Shown: positions 9,645-18,208 of the stretch, piece after piece
Layout of the letters: each line of letters opens with the position of its first letter
Numbering within the stretch: the first letter of the stretch is position 1
Position numbers and translations under genes: made by a program
Source of the DNA: JAWKRB01 sp041389885
Lineage (GTDB): Bacteria > Myxococcota_A > Polyangia > Polyangiales > Ga0077539
DNA: 64,000 nt
Reading direction: 5' to 3'
Assembly (NCBI GenBank): GCA_041389885.1
Contig: JAWKRB010000009.1
Coordinates: forward strand, 124,001-188,000
The notes under the pieces: model-generated
What the model was told of the DNA's origin: nothing
Seen by the model: the letters and a program-made list of their open reading frames with translations, nothing else
The model's database searches: none

Positions 9645-10343
9645 TTGCAAGACACCCCCCTGGTGAGCCTCCGCGGCGTCACGAAGACCTACGAGCACGA
9701 GGGCAAGCGCCTCGACGTGCTCAAGGGCATCGACCTGACCATCGAGCGGGGCGAGATGGTCTCGGTGGTCGGGCTCTCGGGCGCCGGCAAGAGCACGCTG
9801 CTGCACCTCATCGGCACCCTCGACATGCCCTCGGCGGGCACGGTGCTGCTCGACGGAAAGGACGTCACGAAGATGAGCGGCGCGCGGGTGGCGGCGCTGC
9901 GCAACCGCACCATCGGCTTCGTGTTCCAGTTTCACCACCTGCTCCCCGAGTTCAGCGCGGTCGAGAACGTGATGATGCCGGGGATGATCCACGGCGCGAT
10001 CGCGCGGGCGCAGCTCGAGGCGCGGGCGACGAAGCTGCTCGAAGAGGTGGGGCTGGGCCACCGGCTGACCCATCGGCCGGGGGAGCTCTCCGGCGGCGAG
10101 CAGCAGCGCGTGGCGCTCGCGCGGGCGCTGGTGCTGGAGCCCAAGATCCTCCTGGCGGACGAGCCCTCTGGCAACCTCGACACCGAGAACAGCGCCGCCG
10201 TGCACAAGCTCTTTCACGACCTCAACCGCGCCCACGGGACCACCATGGTGATCGTGACGCACAACCCTGAGCTCGCCCGGAGCATTCCGCGGGTGGTGAA
10301 GATGGTCGACGGTCGGGTGGCATCGGACGAGGGCGGGCCGTAG
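9645..10343 (+). CDS. lolD: Lipoprotein-releasing system ATP-binding protein
   Basis: Cytoplasmic ABC ATPase that powers LolC/E. It starts at TTG 9645 with a good GAGGAG ribosome binding site seven bases upstream and lies 10 bases after the permease. The 232 residues match the family. Walker A reads GLSGAGKST, the signature LSGGEQQRVALARAL, Walker B LLADEPSGNLD, and the switch His is in VIVTHN. The FHHLLPEFSAVENVMMP segment is characteristic of LolD rather than of MacB or FtsE. BamA follows downstream, so this part of the chromosome groups outer-membrane assembly functions. Confidence 0.93.
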   Translation: MQDTPLVSLRGVTKTYEHEGKRLDVLKGIDLTIERGEMVSVVGLSGAGKSTLLHLIGTLDMPSAGTVLLDGKDVTKMSGARVAALRNRTIGFVFQFHHLLPEFSAVENVMMPGMIHGAIARAQLEARATKLLEEVGLGHRLTHRPGELSGGEQQRVALARALVLEPKILLADEPSGNLDTENSAAVHKLFHDLNRAHGTTMVIVTHNPELARSIPRVVKMVDGRVASDEGGP

Positions 10344-10358
10344 ACGCGCCCGTGCGGC

Positions 10359-10388
10359 TTGCGAGCGCGCGACGCGTCGGGTTATAGC
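10359..10388 (+). promoter_or_regulatory. Possible bamA promoter
   Basis: TTGCGA at 10359-10364, an 18-base spacer and TATAGC at 10383-10388, about 37 bases ahead of the chosen bamA GTG start. Confidence 0.4.
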
Positions 10389-10424
10389 GCCGCGGTCGGA
10401 TCATCGACGGGAGTCTCCTCGCAC

Positions 10425-13043
10425 GTGCATCGCCTTCGCCTCGTCGCGCTGTGGTCCGCGGTCCTTCTTCTCTCCTCGACGTGGGGGCTCGCGCAGCCAC
10501 GCGGAGGGGGGTTGCTGGGAGGACAGGGGCTTCAGGCGCCTGTCGTCGAAGCGCCCGCCGCCCCGGCGGTCCCCGTGGAAGATCCCCCGGCCGAGCCCGC
10601 CGCGGAGGGCGACGCCGGCGCCGCCGTCGAGCCCGAGGCCGCGGCGCCCGAGGCCCCCAGCGTGCAGAACGAGGTCGCCGAGGTCAGCGGCTGCCGCCGC
10701 GTGGTCCGCGTGCGCTACACGGGCCTGGCTCGCGTCAACGAAGAGGAGCTCAGCGAGACCGTTCGCACGCGCGTCGGCGACTGCCTCGACCGGTCCCGCG
10801 CCCAGCGCGACGCCCGCTCGCTGTGGGACCTGGGGTTCTTTCGCGACGTGACCGTGCGCGCCGACGCGGCCGAGGGGGGCGTCGAGGTGGTGTACGGGCT
10901 GCTGGAGCGGCCGAGCATCCACGCCGTGCGCTTCGAGGGCTACGACGAGGTCGACGAGGACAAGCTCCGCGAGACCATCGACCTCCGCGACGGCGCGGTG
11001 CTCTCGCAGCTCGCGCTGCGCCGCAACCGCCAGAAGATCATCGATCTGTACGCCGAGAAGGGGTACTTCCTCGCCGAGGTCACCTTCCGGGTCGAGCGGG
11101 CGTCGGGGCAGCGCAACCAGGTCGACGTGGTGTTCCACATCGTGGAGCACGCGCAGGTCCAGGTGCGCTCGATCCGCTTCATCGGCAACAACAGCATCTC
11201 CGACTCCGAGCTGCGCGGGGTGATGTCCACCTCGACGGGCAACTTCTTCTCGTTCCTGTCTTCGTCGGGCAACTTCCGCGAGGAGGCCTTTCGCAACGAC
11301 GTCGACATGCTCCACGCGGCCTACTACGACCGCGGGTACCTCAGCGTCGAGATCGCGCAGCCGCGGGTGCAGCTCTCGCCCGACCGTCGATTCATCGACA
11401 TCGTGGTCAACGTCCGCGAGGGGCCGCGCTATCGCATCGGCCGCCTGCGGGTCTCCGAGGTGAACGCCGACGGCGACGAGGTCGAGCCCCTGGGCGGGCG
11501 CCGGGTGCTCCGCGAGCGCATCCAGGCGCAGGCGGGCGACTGGTTCTCGCGCACCGTGGTGGGCCGCGACATCGTCGGCGTGCAGACGCACTACCGCGAC
11601 CAGGGCTTCGCCAACGTCGAGGTCACCCCCGACATGCAGCCCGACGCGCGGCGCCGCACGGTCGACCTCACCGTGCGCATCGTGCGTGGGCCGGTGGTGC
11701 ACATCCACCGCATCGAGATCCGCGGGAACTCCAAGACCAGCGAGCGGGTCATTCGCCGCGAGATGGCCCTCATCGAGGGCGAGCGGTACTCCGAGACCGA
11801 CTACCAGGCGTCGCGCCGGCGGGTCATGGCCCTGGGGTACTTCGAGCGCGTCGACCTCTCGACCGAGCCCGTCGAGGGCCACCCCGAGCTGCTGGTGGTG
11901 AACGTCGAGGTCGCCGAGCGCGCCACGGGCACCTTCCAGATCGGCGCGGGCTTCTCGTCGGTCGAGAACTTCATCGCCACCGCGCAGATTCAGCAGCTCA
12001 ACCTCTTCGGCCGCGGGCAGTCGCTGACCCTCCAGGCGCAGATCTCGGGCCTGCGCCAGATCTTCTCGCTGCGCTTCGTCGAGCCGTACTTCTTCGACTC
12101 GAACTGGACCTTCGCGATCGACCTCTACAACTCCCTGCGCGCCTTCGCCGACTTCACGCGAACCAGCACGGGCGGCACGATCACCTTCGGCTACCCCATC
12201 CTGGGCAACGAGCTGAGGCTCTTCGCGAACTACACCGGCGAGCAGGTCGGGGTGAACACCTCGACGGGCACCGGCATCTTCGGCAGCTCGCAGCTCCAGT
12301 CGTCGTTCTCGGGGCTGCCGCTGCAGAACCTCTTCCAGAGCGGATTCACCAGCGCTCTGGGCGTCTCGATGGCGTACGACAGCCGCGACAACCGGCTCTT
12401 CCCCACCGACGGCGTGTTCGCGCGCCTCGGCGTCGACGTGGCCGACCCCGTCTTCGGCAGCCAGAACGTCTACACCCGCGTCACGGGTTGGTTCCGCTTC
12501 TACCGCCGCATCGTCGAGAACGTCGTGTTCAAGATGAACGTGCAGGGCGGCCTCGTGGTCTCGCGCCGCGACCAGGGCGTGCCGATCTTCGAGCGCTTCT
12601 TCCTCGGAGGAATTTTCGACGTGCGCGGGTACCGACTGCGCACCATCTCCCCGCGGCTGCTGATCAACCGCTCCCTCGACCCGAACTCGTCCACCGTGGC
12701 CGGCGCCATCGGCGGCAACGCGCAGTTCTTCTACAACCTCGAGGTCGAGTTCCCGATCCTCAACGCGGTGGGCCTGCGGGGCGTGGTCTTTCACGACGCG
12801 GGCAACGTGTTCAACAGCGAGCAGCTCTACTGCCAGTCGACCGCGGGCGCGCAGCTCCCCGAGGTGCAGAACCCCTGCACGACCTTCCAGTCGAACCCCC
12901 TCGCGCTGCGCTACTCCGCCGGCTTCGGCCTGCGATGGCAGAGCCCCCTGGGCCTCCTCCGCTTCGAGTGGGGCTTCCCGCTCAACCGCCTCCCCAGCGA
13001 AGAGTCGAGCGTCTTCGAATTCACCATCGGGAACTTCTTCTGA
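10425..13043 (+). CDS. bamA: Outer membrane protein assembly factor BamA
   Basis: Omp85 protein that folds and inserts beta-barrel proteins into the outer membrane. From GTG 10425 it has a signal peptide (LRLVALWSAVLLLSSTWGLAQ), an Ala/Pro/Glu-rich linker of about 50 residues, and then five POTRA-like units; recognisable strands include VRFEGYDEVDEDKLRETI, IRFIGNNSISDSELRGVM and IEIRGNSKTSERVIRREM. The C-terminal half is a 16-strand barrel that contains the conserved GGIFDVRGYR motif and ends in an aromatic residue (EFTIGNFF), the usual barrel insertion signal. The length (~872 residues) exceeds E. coli BamA (810), mainly through the low-complexity linker. TamA is a less likely alternative because of five POTRA units. 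An earlier start at 10359 overlaps the promoter-like sequence and lacks a leader. Confidence 0.93.
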   Translation: MHRLRLVALWSAVLLLSSTWGLAQPRGGGLLGGQGLQAPVVEAPAAPAVPVEDPPAEPAAEGDAGAAVEPEAAAPEAPSVQNEVAEVSGCRRVVRVRYTGLARVNEEELSETVRTRVGDCLDRSRAQRDARSLWDLGFFRDVTVRADAAEGGVEVVYGLLERPSIHAVRFEGYDEVDEDKLRETIDLRDGAVLSQLALRRNRQKIIDLYAEKGYFLAEVTFRVERASGQRNQVDVVFHIVEHAQVQVRSIRFIGNNSISDSELRGVMSTSTGNFFSFLSSSGNFREEAFRNDVDMLHAAYYDRGYLSVEIAQPRVQLSPDRRFIDIVVNVREGPRYRIGRLRVSEVNADGDEVEPLGGRRVLRERIQAQAGDWFSRTVVGRDIVGVQTHYRDQGFANVEVTPDMQPDARRRTVDLTVRIVRGPVVHIHRIEIRGNSKTSERVIRREMALIEGERYSETDYQASRRRVMALGYFERVDLSTEPVEGHPELLVVNVEVAERATGTFQIGAGFSSVENFIATAQIQQLNLFGRGQSLTLQAQISGLRQIFSLRFVEPYFFDSNWTFAIDLYNSLRAFADFTRTSTGGTITFGYPILGNELRLFANYTGEQVGVNTSTGTGIFGSSQLQSSFSGLPLQNLFQSGFTSALGVSMAYDSRDNRLFPTDGVFARLGVDVADPVFGSQNVYTRVTGWFRFYRRIVENVVFKMNVQGGLVVSRRDQGVPIFERFFLGGIFDVRGYRLRTISPRLLINRSLDPNSSTVAGAIGGNAQFFYNLEVEFPILNAVGLRGVVFHDAGNVFNSEQLYCQSTAGAQLPEVQNPCTTFQSNPLALRYSAGFGLRWQSPLGLLRFEWGFPLNRLPSEESSVFEFTIGNFF

Positions 13044-13537
13044 TGTCCGACGCCCTCGACGACGCGATGGAGCGCCTGAACGAAGGGGACGCCGAGGGCG
13101 CGGTCGAGGCGCTCCGGGCGCTCGCCACCCGCGAGCCCCTCAACGCCGACGTGCACTTTCAGCTCGGCCGCGCGCTCACCGCGCTCGGCCAGTACGGCCC
13201 CGCCACCGTCGCCTACAAGATGGCCCTGCGTCAGGCGCCGACCTTCCTCGGCGCGTGGGTGCAGCTCGGGCTCTGCCAGCGCGAGCTCGGGCTCCTCGAC
13301 GACGCCATCGCGTCCGGCGAGAAGGCGCTCGCCCTCGTCGCCGACGACCCCGACGCGACGCACCTGTTGGGGGTCGCCCACGCCGAGCGCGGCGGCGCCG
13401 ACGACCTGCTCCGCGCCGAGGCGTATCTCCGCGGGTTTCTCCGCGGGCACGGCATGGCCGCCGAGGCGCGCGTCGACGCGGAGATTCTGCACCAGGCGAT
13501 TCGGCAGAAGCTCGCCGCGCGGCGCGACTCAAACTGA
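13043..13537 (+). CDS. Small TPR protein
   Basis: A 164-residue protein starting at ATG 13043, which overlaps the bamA stop by one base (TGATG), so the two genes are coupled. Three to four tetratricopeptide units are visible: ALDDAMERLNEGDAEGAVEA, ADVHFQLGRALTALGQYGPA, GAWVQLGLCQRELGLLDDA and a final AEAYLRGFLRGHG. There is no signal peptide or membrane segment, so it is presumably a cytoplasmic adaptor. Its coupling to bamA suggests a link with envelope assembly, but it is not an obvious BamD homologue (no lipobox, fewer repeats). Function unknown. Confidence 0.75.
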   Translation: MSDALDDAMERLNEGDAEGAVEALRALATREPLNADVHFQLGRALTALGQYGPATVAYKMALRQAPTFLGAWVQLGLCQRELGLLDDAIASGEKALALVADDPDATHLLGVAHAERGGADDLLRAEAYLRGFLRGHGMAAEARVDAEILHQAIRQKLAARRDSN

Positions 13538-13642
13538 GCGCCTGGTGGCTTGTCGCCCCGGTCTGCGCCGTGACAGAGTGAACTTCCCTTCTCGCACGCG
13601 GCGTCCCGAAGCCCGTTTCGAGCCCCCAACGGATGTAAGACC

Positions 13643-14473
13643 GTGCACGACCCGCGCCGCCGACCGCCTGAAGACGCCGACGCGACCGTGAGGCAACCCC
13701 CGCTGGACCTCGATCGCCCGCCACCCCCCCGAAGGCTGCGCACGCAGAACGACATCACCTCGGCCCTCGAGGCGCCGCCCGTCGAAGACCTCACGCGGCC
13801 CGAGGTCCGGCTGCCCGTCGACGTCCCCCCCGACGACCTCACCGAGATGCATGAGGTCTACTCCGGCGGCGACGGAGACAGCGCCTCGCTGCCGAACGAA
13901 GCGCCCTTCGGCGCGCACATCGAGCCCGACGACGCGCGCTCGGGCCTCGCGGGCCTCGAGGGCGCCTTCGCGCGGCCGGCGCCGCGTGGAGGCACGCCGG
14001 TCGCCGAGGTCTCCGCCCCCGCGAGCTCGGTGACCCGCGTGCGCACCCGCGCGATCGCCGTCGACGCCGAACCTGCGTCGTCGTGGTCCTCGCCGCCTCG
14101 CGGCTCGCAGGCGCCGAGGCAGGATCCTTCGGCGTCCACGCCGCCCAGCGTCATGGTCTCGCCCTCCCTCGCGCCGTCGTACCCCGCGCACGAGGGGTGG
14201 GGGCCGCGGCAGCCTGCCTGGCCGGCTCCCGACCCGGCGCGACCCTCGCACCCCCCCCAGGGCCTTCGCCAGGGGCCCTACGGCACCGTCGAGATGTCCA
14301 TGCTGCACGCGCCGGGATCGGCTGCGCCGCAGCCGTATGCGCCGCCTCAACCGGCCAGCGGAGCGCCCGCTCCGGCGGCGAAGCCCGGCGTGGGGCGGGG
14401 CGTGTGGGCGCTCGTGGCGCTCGGCCTGCTCGCGTGCCTCGCGATGATGGCGTACGCGAGGCTCCGAGGCTGA
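13643..14473 (+). CDS. Pro/Ala-rich protein with C-terminal membrane anchor
   Basis: A 276-residue protein from GTG 13643. It has no recognisable domain: most of it is acidic and Pro/Ser/Ala-rich low-complexity sequence. The last ~25 residues form one hydrophobic helix (VWALVALGLLACLAMMAY) followed by ARLRG, so it should be a tail-anchored inner-membrane protein with a long disordered cytoplasmic region. It lies 8 bases upstream of a Ser/Thr kinase gene in the same direction and contains several Ser/Thr-Pro sites (for example PPSVMVSPS), so being a substrate or partner of that kinase is a reasonable guess only. Codon use (G/C at third positions) fits a real gene. Confidence 0.6.
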   Translation: MHDPRRRPPEDADATVRQPPLDLDRPPPPRRLRTQNDITSALEAPPVEDLTRPEVRLPVDVPPDDLTEMHEVYSGGDGDSASLPNEAPFGAHIEPDDARSGLAGLEGAFARPAPRGGTPVAEVSAPASSVTRVRTRAIAVDAEPASSWSSPPRGSQAPRQDPSASTPPSVMVSPSLAPSYPAHEGWGPRQPAWPAPDPARPSHPPQGLRQGPYGTVEMSMLHAPGSAAPQPYAPPQPASGAPAPAAKPGVGRGVWALVALGLLACLAMMAYARLRG

Positions 14474-14481
14474 GGGGAGCG

Positions 14482-16119
14482 ATGGAGCCTATTCGCGCGC
14501 TCGCGCAGCGCATGATCGGCGGCACCGTCGCGGAGAAGTACCGCCTCGAGCGGCTGATCGGCGTCGGCGGGCACGGCGCGGTCTTCGAGGCTCGCCACGC
14601 GTGGACCGGACGCCGCGTCGCGCTGAAGGTGCTGCTGGGCGCGGCGGCGTCGGTGCGAGACGCCTCGGAGAGGTTTTTGCGCGAGGCGCGGGCGGCGGCG
14701 AAGGTCGAGCACGAGGGCGTCGTCGAGGTCCTCGACATGGGGCGCGACGAGGCGCTCGGCGGGCTGTACCTCGTGGTGGAATTCCTCGAAGGCGAAGACC
14801 TCAAGGCGCGCCTCGCCCAGCGCGGACACCTCTCGCCGAGGGAGGCCGTCACGCTGCTGCTCCCGGTGATGCGGGGCCTCGCCGTCGCGCACGCCGTCGG
14901 GGTGCTGCACCGCGACGTGAAGCCCGCCAACATCTTTCTATCCCGCGCGGCAGACGGGAGCGAGTCGGCGAAGCTCATCGATTTCGGCGTGTCGCGCCTC
15001 CTCGCCCGCGAGGGCGCCAGCCCGCTCACCCTCACGGGCTCGCCCGTGGGCACCCCGGAGTACATGTCGCCGGAGCAGGCGCGCGGCGACGCCGAGGTCG
15101 ACGGGCGCAGCGACATCTGGGGGATGGCGGTGGTGCTCTACGAGGCGCTCAGCGGCGCGCGACCCTTTCAGGGCAGCAGCTACAACGCGCTGATGTTCCG
15201 CATCGCGCTGGAGCCGCCGGTGCCGCTGTCGACGCGGGTGCCGTCGCTGCCGTCGTGGCTCGTCGAGGCCGTGCACCGCGGGCTGGAGAAGTCACCCGAT
15301 GACCGCTACCGCGCGATGGAGGACTTCGTCACCGCCCTCGACGGGCGCCGCGAGTCACTCTCGAGCGAGGCGCCGGTCGTCGTGACGCCCCTGAGCGACA
15401 CCTCGGCCGCGCCGACGCCGGTGCCCGAGCCGTCCACCCACGACACCCTCGCCTCGCCCGCGCCCCGCGTGGTCGCGCCGCCCCGCGTGGACCTGTCCCC
15501 GGAGCCCCTGTCGCCCGACTCGCTCACGGCGGCGCTCGCGCGGGGCGAGCCCGCGGCCACCCTCGACGTGGCCTCGGCGGAGGTCGACCGCGCGGCGGCG
15601 AAGCTCCGGCGCCGCGGCCGCGCCTTCGGCGTGTCGGTGCTCGTGGCCGTCGCGGCGCTCAGCGCGGCGCTCGCGGTGAAGCTCCAGCCCCGCGGCCTGC
15701 GCGTACCGCCCGTCACGCCCGTCGCCACCCCCGTCGCGACGCGGCCGCGGGTCCCCGTCGACGCGGCGCTCCTCGACGCCTCGGTGACGCCGTCGAGCGT
15801 CGCCGAGCGCGCGGTCTTCGAGCGGCTCTTCGGCTCGCTGGTGCGGAGCGTGGCCGAGCCCGCGAGGCCCGCGGTGCGCGCCTGTCTGGGCGCGACCTTC
15901 TTCGGGCAGGTCAGCGTCATGTTCGTCGTTCGGCCCGACGGGAGCGTGCTCCGCGCCGAGCCGCAGGGCCCCCTCGCGGAGACCTCGCGCGGCCGGTGCG
16001 TCGCAGAGACGCTTGGCGCGCTGAGGTTTCCGGCGACGAGGGGGAGGGGGCTGTCGAGGGTGCGGTGGCGCTACGTGTTCGCGCCCGCGAGCGCTCAGCC
16101 CTCGGCGGGGGCGCGGTAG
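14482..16119 (+). CDS. Eukaryote-like Ser/Thr protein kinase with TonB-like C-terminal domain
   Basis: Start at ATG 14482, preceded by AGGGGAG. Residues ~20-285 are a Hanks-type kinase: Gly-rich loop IGVGGHGAVF, Lys in RVALKVLL, catalytic loop HRDVKPANIF, DFGVSR, and the activation segment ending GTPEYMSPEQ. A Pro/Ser-rich linker leads to one membrane helix (VSVLVAVAALSAALAV, residue ~395). The extracytoplasmic remainder ends in a compact domain with VRACLGATFFGQVSVMFVV, RPDGSV, CVAETL and LRFPA, the pattern of TonB-like/AgmX-like C-terminal domains found in myxobacterial proteins. This arrangement suggests a sensor kinase whose outer domain contacts an envelope partner; the ligand is unknown. 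The gene end overlaps the convergent thrS by 25 bases. Confidence 0.9.
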   Translation: MEPIRALAQRMIGGTVAEKYRLERLIGVGGHGAVFEARHAWTGRRVALKVLLGAAASVRDASERFLREARAAAKVEHEGVVEVLDMGRDEALGGLYLVVEFLEGEDLKARLAQRGHLSPREAVTLLLPVMRGLAVAHAVGVLHRDVKPANIFLSRAADGSESAKLIDFGVSRLLAREGASPLTLTGSPVGTPEYMSPEQARGDAEVDGRSDIWGMAVVLYEALSGARPFQGSSYNALMFRIALEPPVPLSTRVPSLPSWLVEAVHRGLEKSPDDRYRAMEDFVTALDGRRESLSSEAPVVVTPLSDTSAAPTPVPEPSTHDTLASPAPRVVAPPRVDLSPEPLSPDSLTAALARGEPAATLDVASAEVDRAAAKLRRRGRAFGVSVLVAVAALSAALAVKLQPRGLRVPPVTPVATPVATRPRVPVDAALLDASVTPSSVAERAVFERLFGSLVRSVAEPARPAVRACLGATFFGQVSVMFVVRPDGSVLRAEPQGPLAETSRGRCVAETLGALRFPATRGRGLSRVRWRYVFAPASAQPSAGAR

Positions 16120-18065
16120 CCCGCGACGCCTTCGGTCTGAAGCCGCGCGATGAGGTCGGCGGTGCTGTTGAACCCGAGGTCCGCGCGGCCCTTGCGGAGG
16201 GTCACGCCGTCGCGCTCGAGCTCCTTGTCGCCGATGACGCCGATGTACGGCGGGCGCATCAGCGACGCGCTGCGGATCTTCGCCGTGAGCTTGTCGCTGC
16301 TCGGGTCGACCCTGGGGCGCAGCCCCGCGGCCTTGAGCTTCGCGGCGAGCGCGTAGGCGAAGTCCAGGTGACGATCGGCCACGGTGACCAGCACGATCTG
16401 CTCGGGCGCGAGCCACACGGGGAACCACCCCGCGGTGTGCTCGATGTACACCGACAGAAAGCGCTCCAGCGAGCCGAGCACCGCGCGGTGGAGCATGACC
16501 GGCCGGTGCGGCGCGTTGTCGCTGCCGACGTACGAGAGGTCGAAGCGCTCGGGGAGGTTGAAGTCGAGCTGGATCGTGCCGAGCTGCCACGAGCGGCCGA
16601 TGGCGTCGGTCACGTGGAACTCCAGCTTCGGCCCGTAGAACGCGCCTTCGCCGGGCGCGTACTCGAAGGCGCGGCCCTTGCGGGTCACCGACTCGGCGAG
16701 GGTGCGCTCGGCCGCGTCCCAGCTCTCGACGTCGCCCAGGTAGCCGTCCTTCGGGCGGGTCGCGAGGCGAATGGCGACCTTGTCCATGCCGAGGGCGCCG
16801 TAGACCTCGTCGAGGAGGTCGAAGAAGGCGTCGATCTCGCCGGGCATCTGCTCGGGGGTGCAGAAGATGTGTCCGTCGTCCTGGCTGAAGGTGCGCACGC
16901 GCGAGAGGCCGTGGGTCACGCCCGAGCGCTCGTAGCGGTGGAGCCGGCCGAAGTCTGCCAGGCGCAGGGGGAGGTCGCGGTAGCTCTTGAGGTCCGCGGC
17001 GAACATCAGGCAGTGCGAGGGGCAGTTCATGGCCTTGCAGCCGCAGACGTAGTCCATGCGCACCGACGACGCCGCGGCGCCGGGCTCGACGGGGAACACC
17101 TCGCCCATCGGAATGCCCCGCTTCTCGTCGCCCGCCATCGCGTCGGTGCCGAAGGCGAGGAACATGTTGTCGCGGTAGTTCTCCCAGTGCCCCGAGCGCT
17201 CCCAGAGCGCCTTGTCGAAGACCTGCGGGGTGATCACCTCGTCGTATCCGCGCTGCGCGTACTGCCCGCGGATGTAGCTGACCAGGCCGTTGTAGACGAA
17301 GGCACCGCGGGGGAGAAAGAAGGGCGACGCGGGCGCCCACTCGTGGAACATGAAGAGCTGGAGGTCGCGCCCGAGCCTGCGGTGATCCCGCGCCTTGGCC
17401 TCTTCGAGCTGCTTGAGGTGCGCGTCGAGGGCCTTCTGCGACGGGAACGCCGTGCCGTAGATGCGCTGCAACATCGGGTTGCGCTCGTCGCCGCGCCAGT
17501 ACGCGCCGGCCACGCTGGTGAGCTTCACCGCGCCGAGGAACTTCGTGCTCGGCACGTGCGGCCCCTCGCAGAGGTCGGACCAGGCGCCGTGCTGGTAGAA
17601 CGAGATCGCCTCCCCGGCGGGGATCGCGTCGAGGATCTCGAGCTTGTAGTTCTCCCCCGACGAGGCGAGGCGCGCGCGGGCGTCCTCCCGGTCCATCTCG
17701 CTGCGCACGAAGGGGAGGTCGGCCTTCACGATCTCGCGCATGGCGTCTTCGATGCGCGCGAGGTCCTCCTCGGTGAAGCGCCCGTCGCGGCGGTCGAAGT
17801 CGTAATAGAAGCCGCTCTCGATCGCCGGGCCGATGGTCACCCGGGTGCCGGGGAACAGCCGCTGCACGGCGTCGGCCATGACGTGCGCCGTCGAGTGCCG
17901 AATGAGCGGGAGGGCGCGGGGGTCGTCGGAGGCGATGGGGGTGACCGTCGCGCCCTCAGGGACGGGCGCGTGGAGGTCGGTCACCTTGCCGTCGACCAGG
18001 GCGGCGACCGTGTTGGGGTGGAGCTTCGAGAGCCCCTTCAGGACCATTGCTGCGTTGTCAGACAT
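16095..18065 (-). CDS. thrS: Threonyl-tRNA synthetase
   Basis: Charges tRNA-Thr. From ATG 18065 the protein has 656 residues, near the E. coli length (642). A TGS domain (VDGKVTDLHAPVPEGATV) is followed by the N2 editing domain with its HxxxH (HSTAHVMADAV), the class II core with zinc ligands in CGCKAMNCPSHC, motif 2 in HRYERSGVTHGLSRVRTF, and a C-terminal anticodon-binding domain (QIVLVTVADRHLDFAYALA). The ribosome site AGAGGAG lies 12 bases upstream and is separated from the ATG by the small inverted repeat GAGCGATTCGCTC. An 11-codon longer start (18098) would bury that ribosome site in the coding region. A promoter is visible about 65 bases upstream. Confidence 0.95.
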   Translation of the reverse strand: MSDNAAMVLKGLSKLHPNTVAALVDGKVTDLHAPVPEGATVTPIASDDPRALPLIRHSTAHVMADAVQRLFPGTRVTIGPAIESGFYYDFDRRDGRFTEEDLARIEDAMREIVKADLPFVRSEMDREDARARLASSGENYKLEILDAIPAGEAISFYQHGAWSDLCEGPHVPSTKFLGAVKLTSVAGAYWRGDERNPMLQRIYGTAFPSQKALDAHLKQLEEAKARDHRRLGRDLQLFMFHEWAPASPFFLPRGAFVYNGLVSYIRGQYAQRGYDEVITPQVFDKALWERSGHWENYRDNMFLAFGTDAMAGDEKRGIPMGEVFPVEPGAAASSVRMDYVCGCKAMNCPSHCLMFAADLKSYRDLPLRLADFGRLHRYERSGVTHGLSRVRTFSQDDGHIFCTPEQMPGEIDAFFDLLDEVYGALGMDKVAIRLATRPKDGYLGDVESWDAAERTLAESVTRKGRAFEYAPGEGAFYGPKLEFHVTDAIGRSWQLGTIQLDFNLPERFDLSYVGSDNAPHRPVMLHRAVLGSLERFLSVYIEHTAGWFPVWLAPEQIVLVTVADRHLDFAYALAAKLKAAGLRPRVDPSSDKLTAKIRSASLMRPPYIGVIGDKELERDGVTLRKGRADLGFNSTADLIARLQTEGVAGYRAPAEG

Positions 18066-18130
18066 GAGCGAATCGCTCCTCTGGTGGTTCACGCGCAATA
18101 CGAACGCGCGCGAGGGGACGAGGGCTGAGG

Positions 18131-18160
18131 GGTGTACGCGTCCGCTTTGGCGCGCGTCAA
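18131..18160 (-). promoter_or_regulatory. Likely thrS promoter
   Basis: On the minus strand TTGACG (18160-18155), an 18-base spacer and TACACC (18136-18131). It leaves a leader of about 60 bases before the thrS ATG. Confidence 0.5.
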
Positions 18161-18208
18161 GAGACGCCTCGGCGCGCCCGCGGCGCCGCGCTGAGGTATA
18201 GATACGCG

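Noticed and set aside
10451..13042. A long plus-strand frame overlapping bamA in another phase
   Set aside because: Arg-rich shadow; only its last part, from ATG 13043, is a real gene (the TPR protein).
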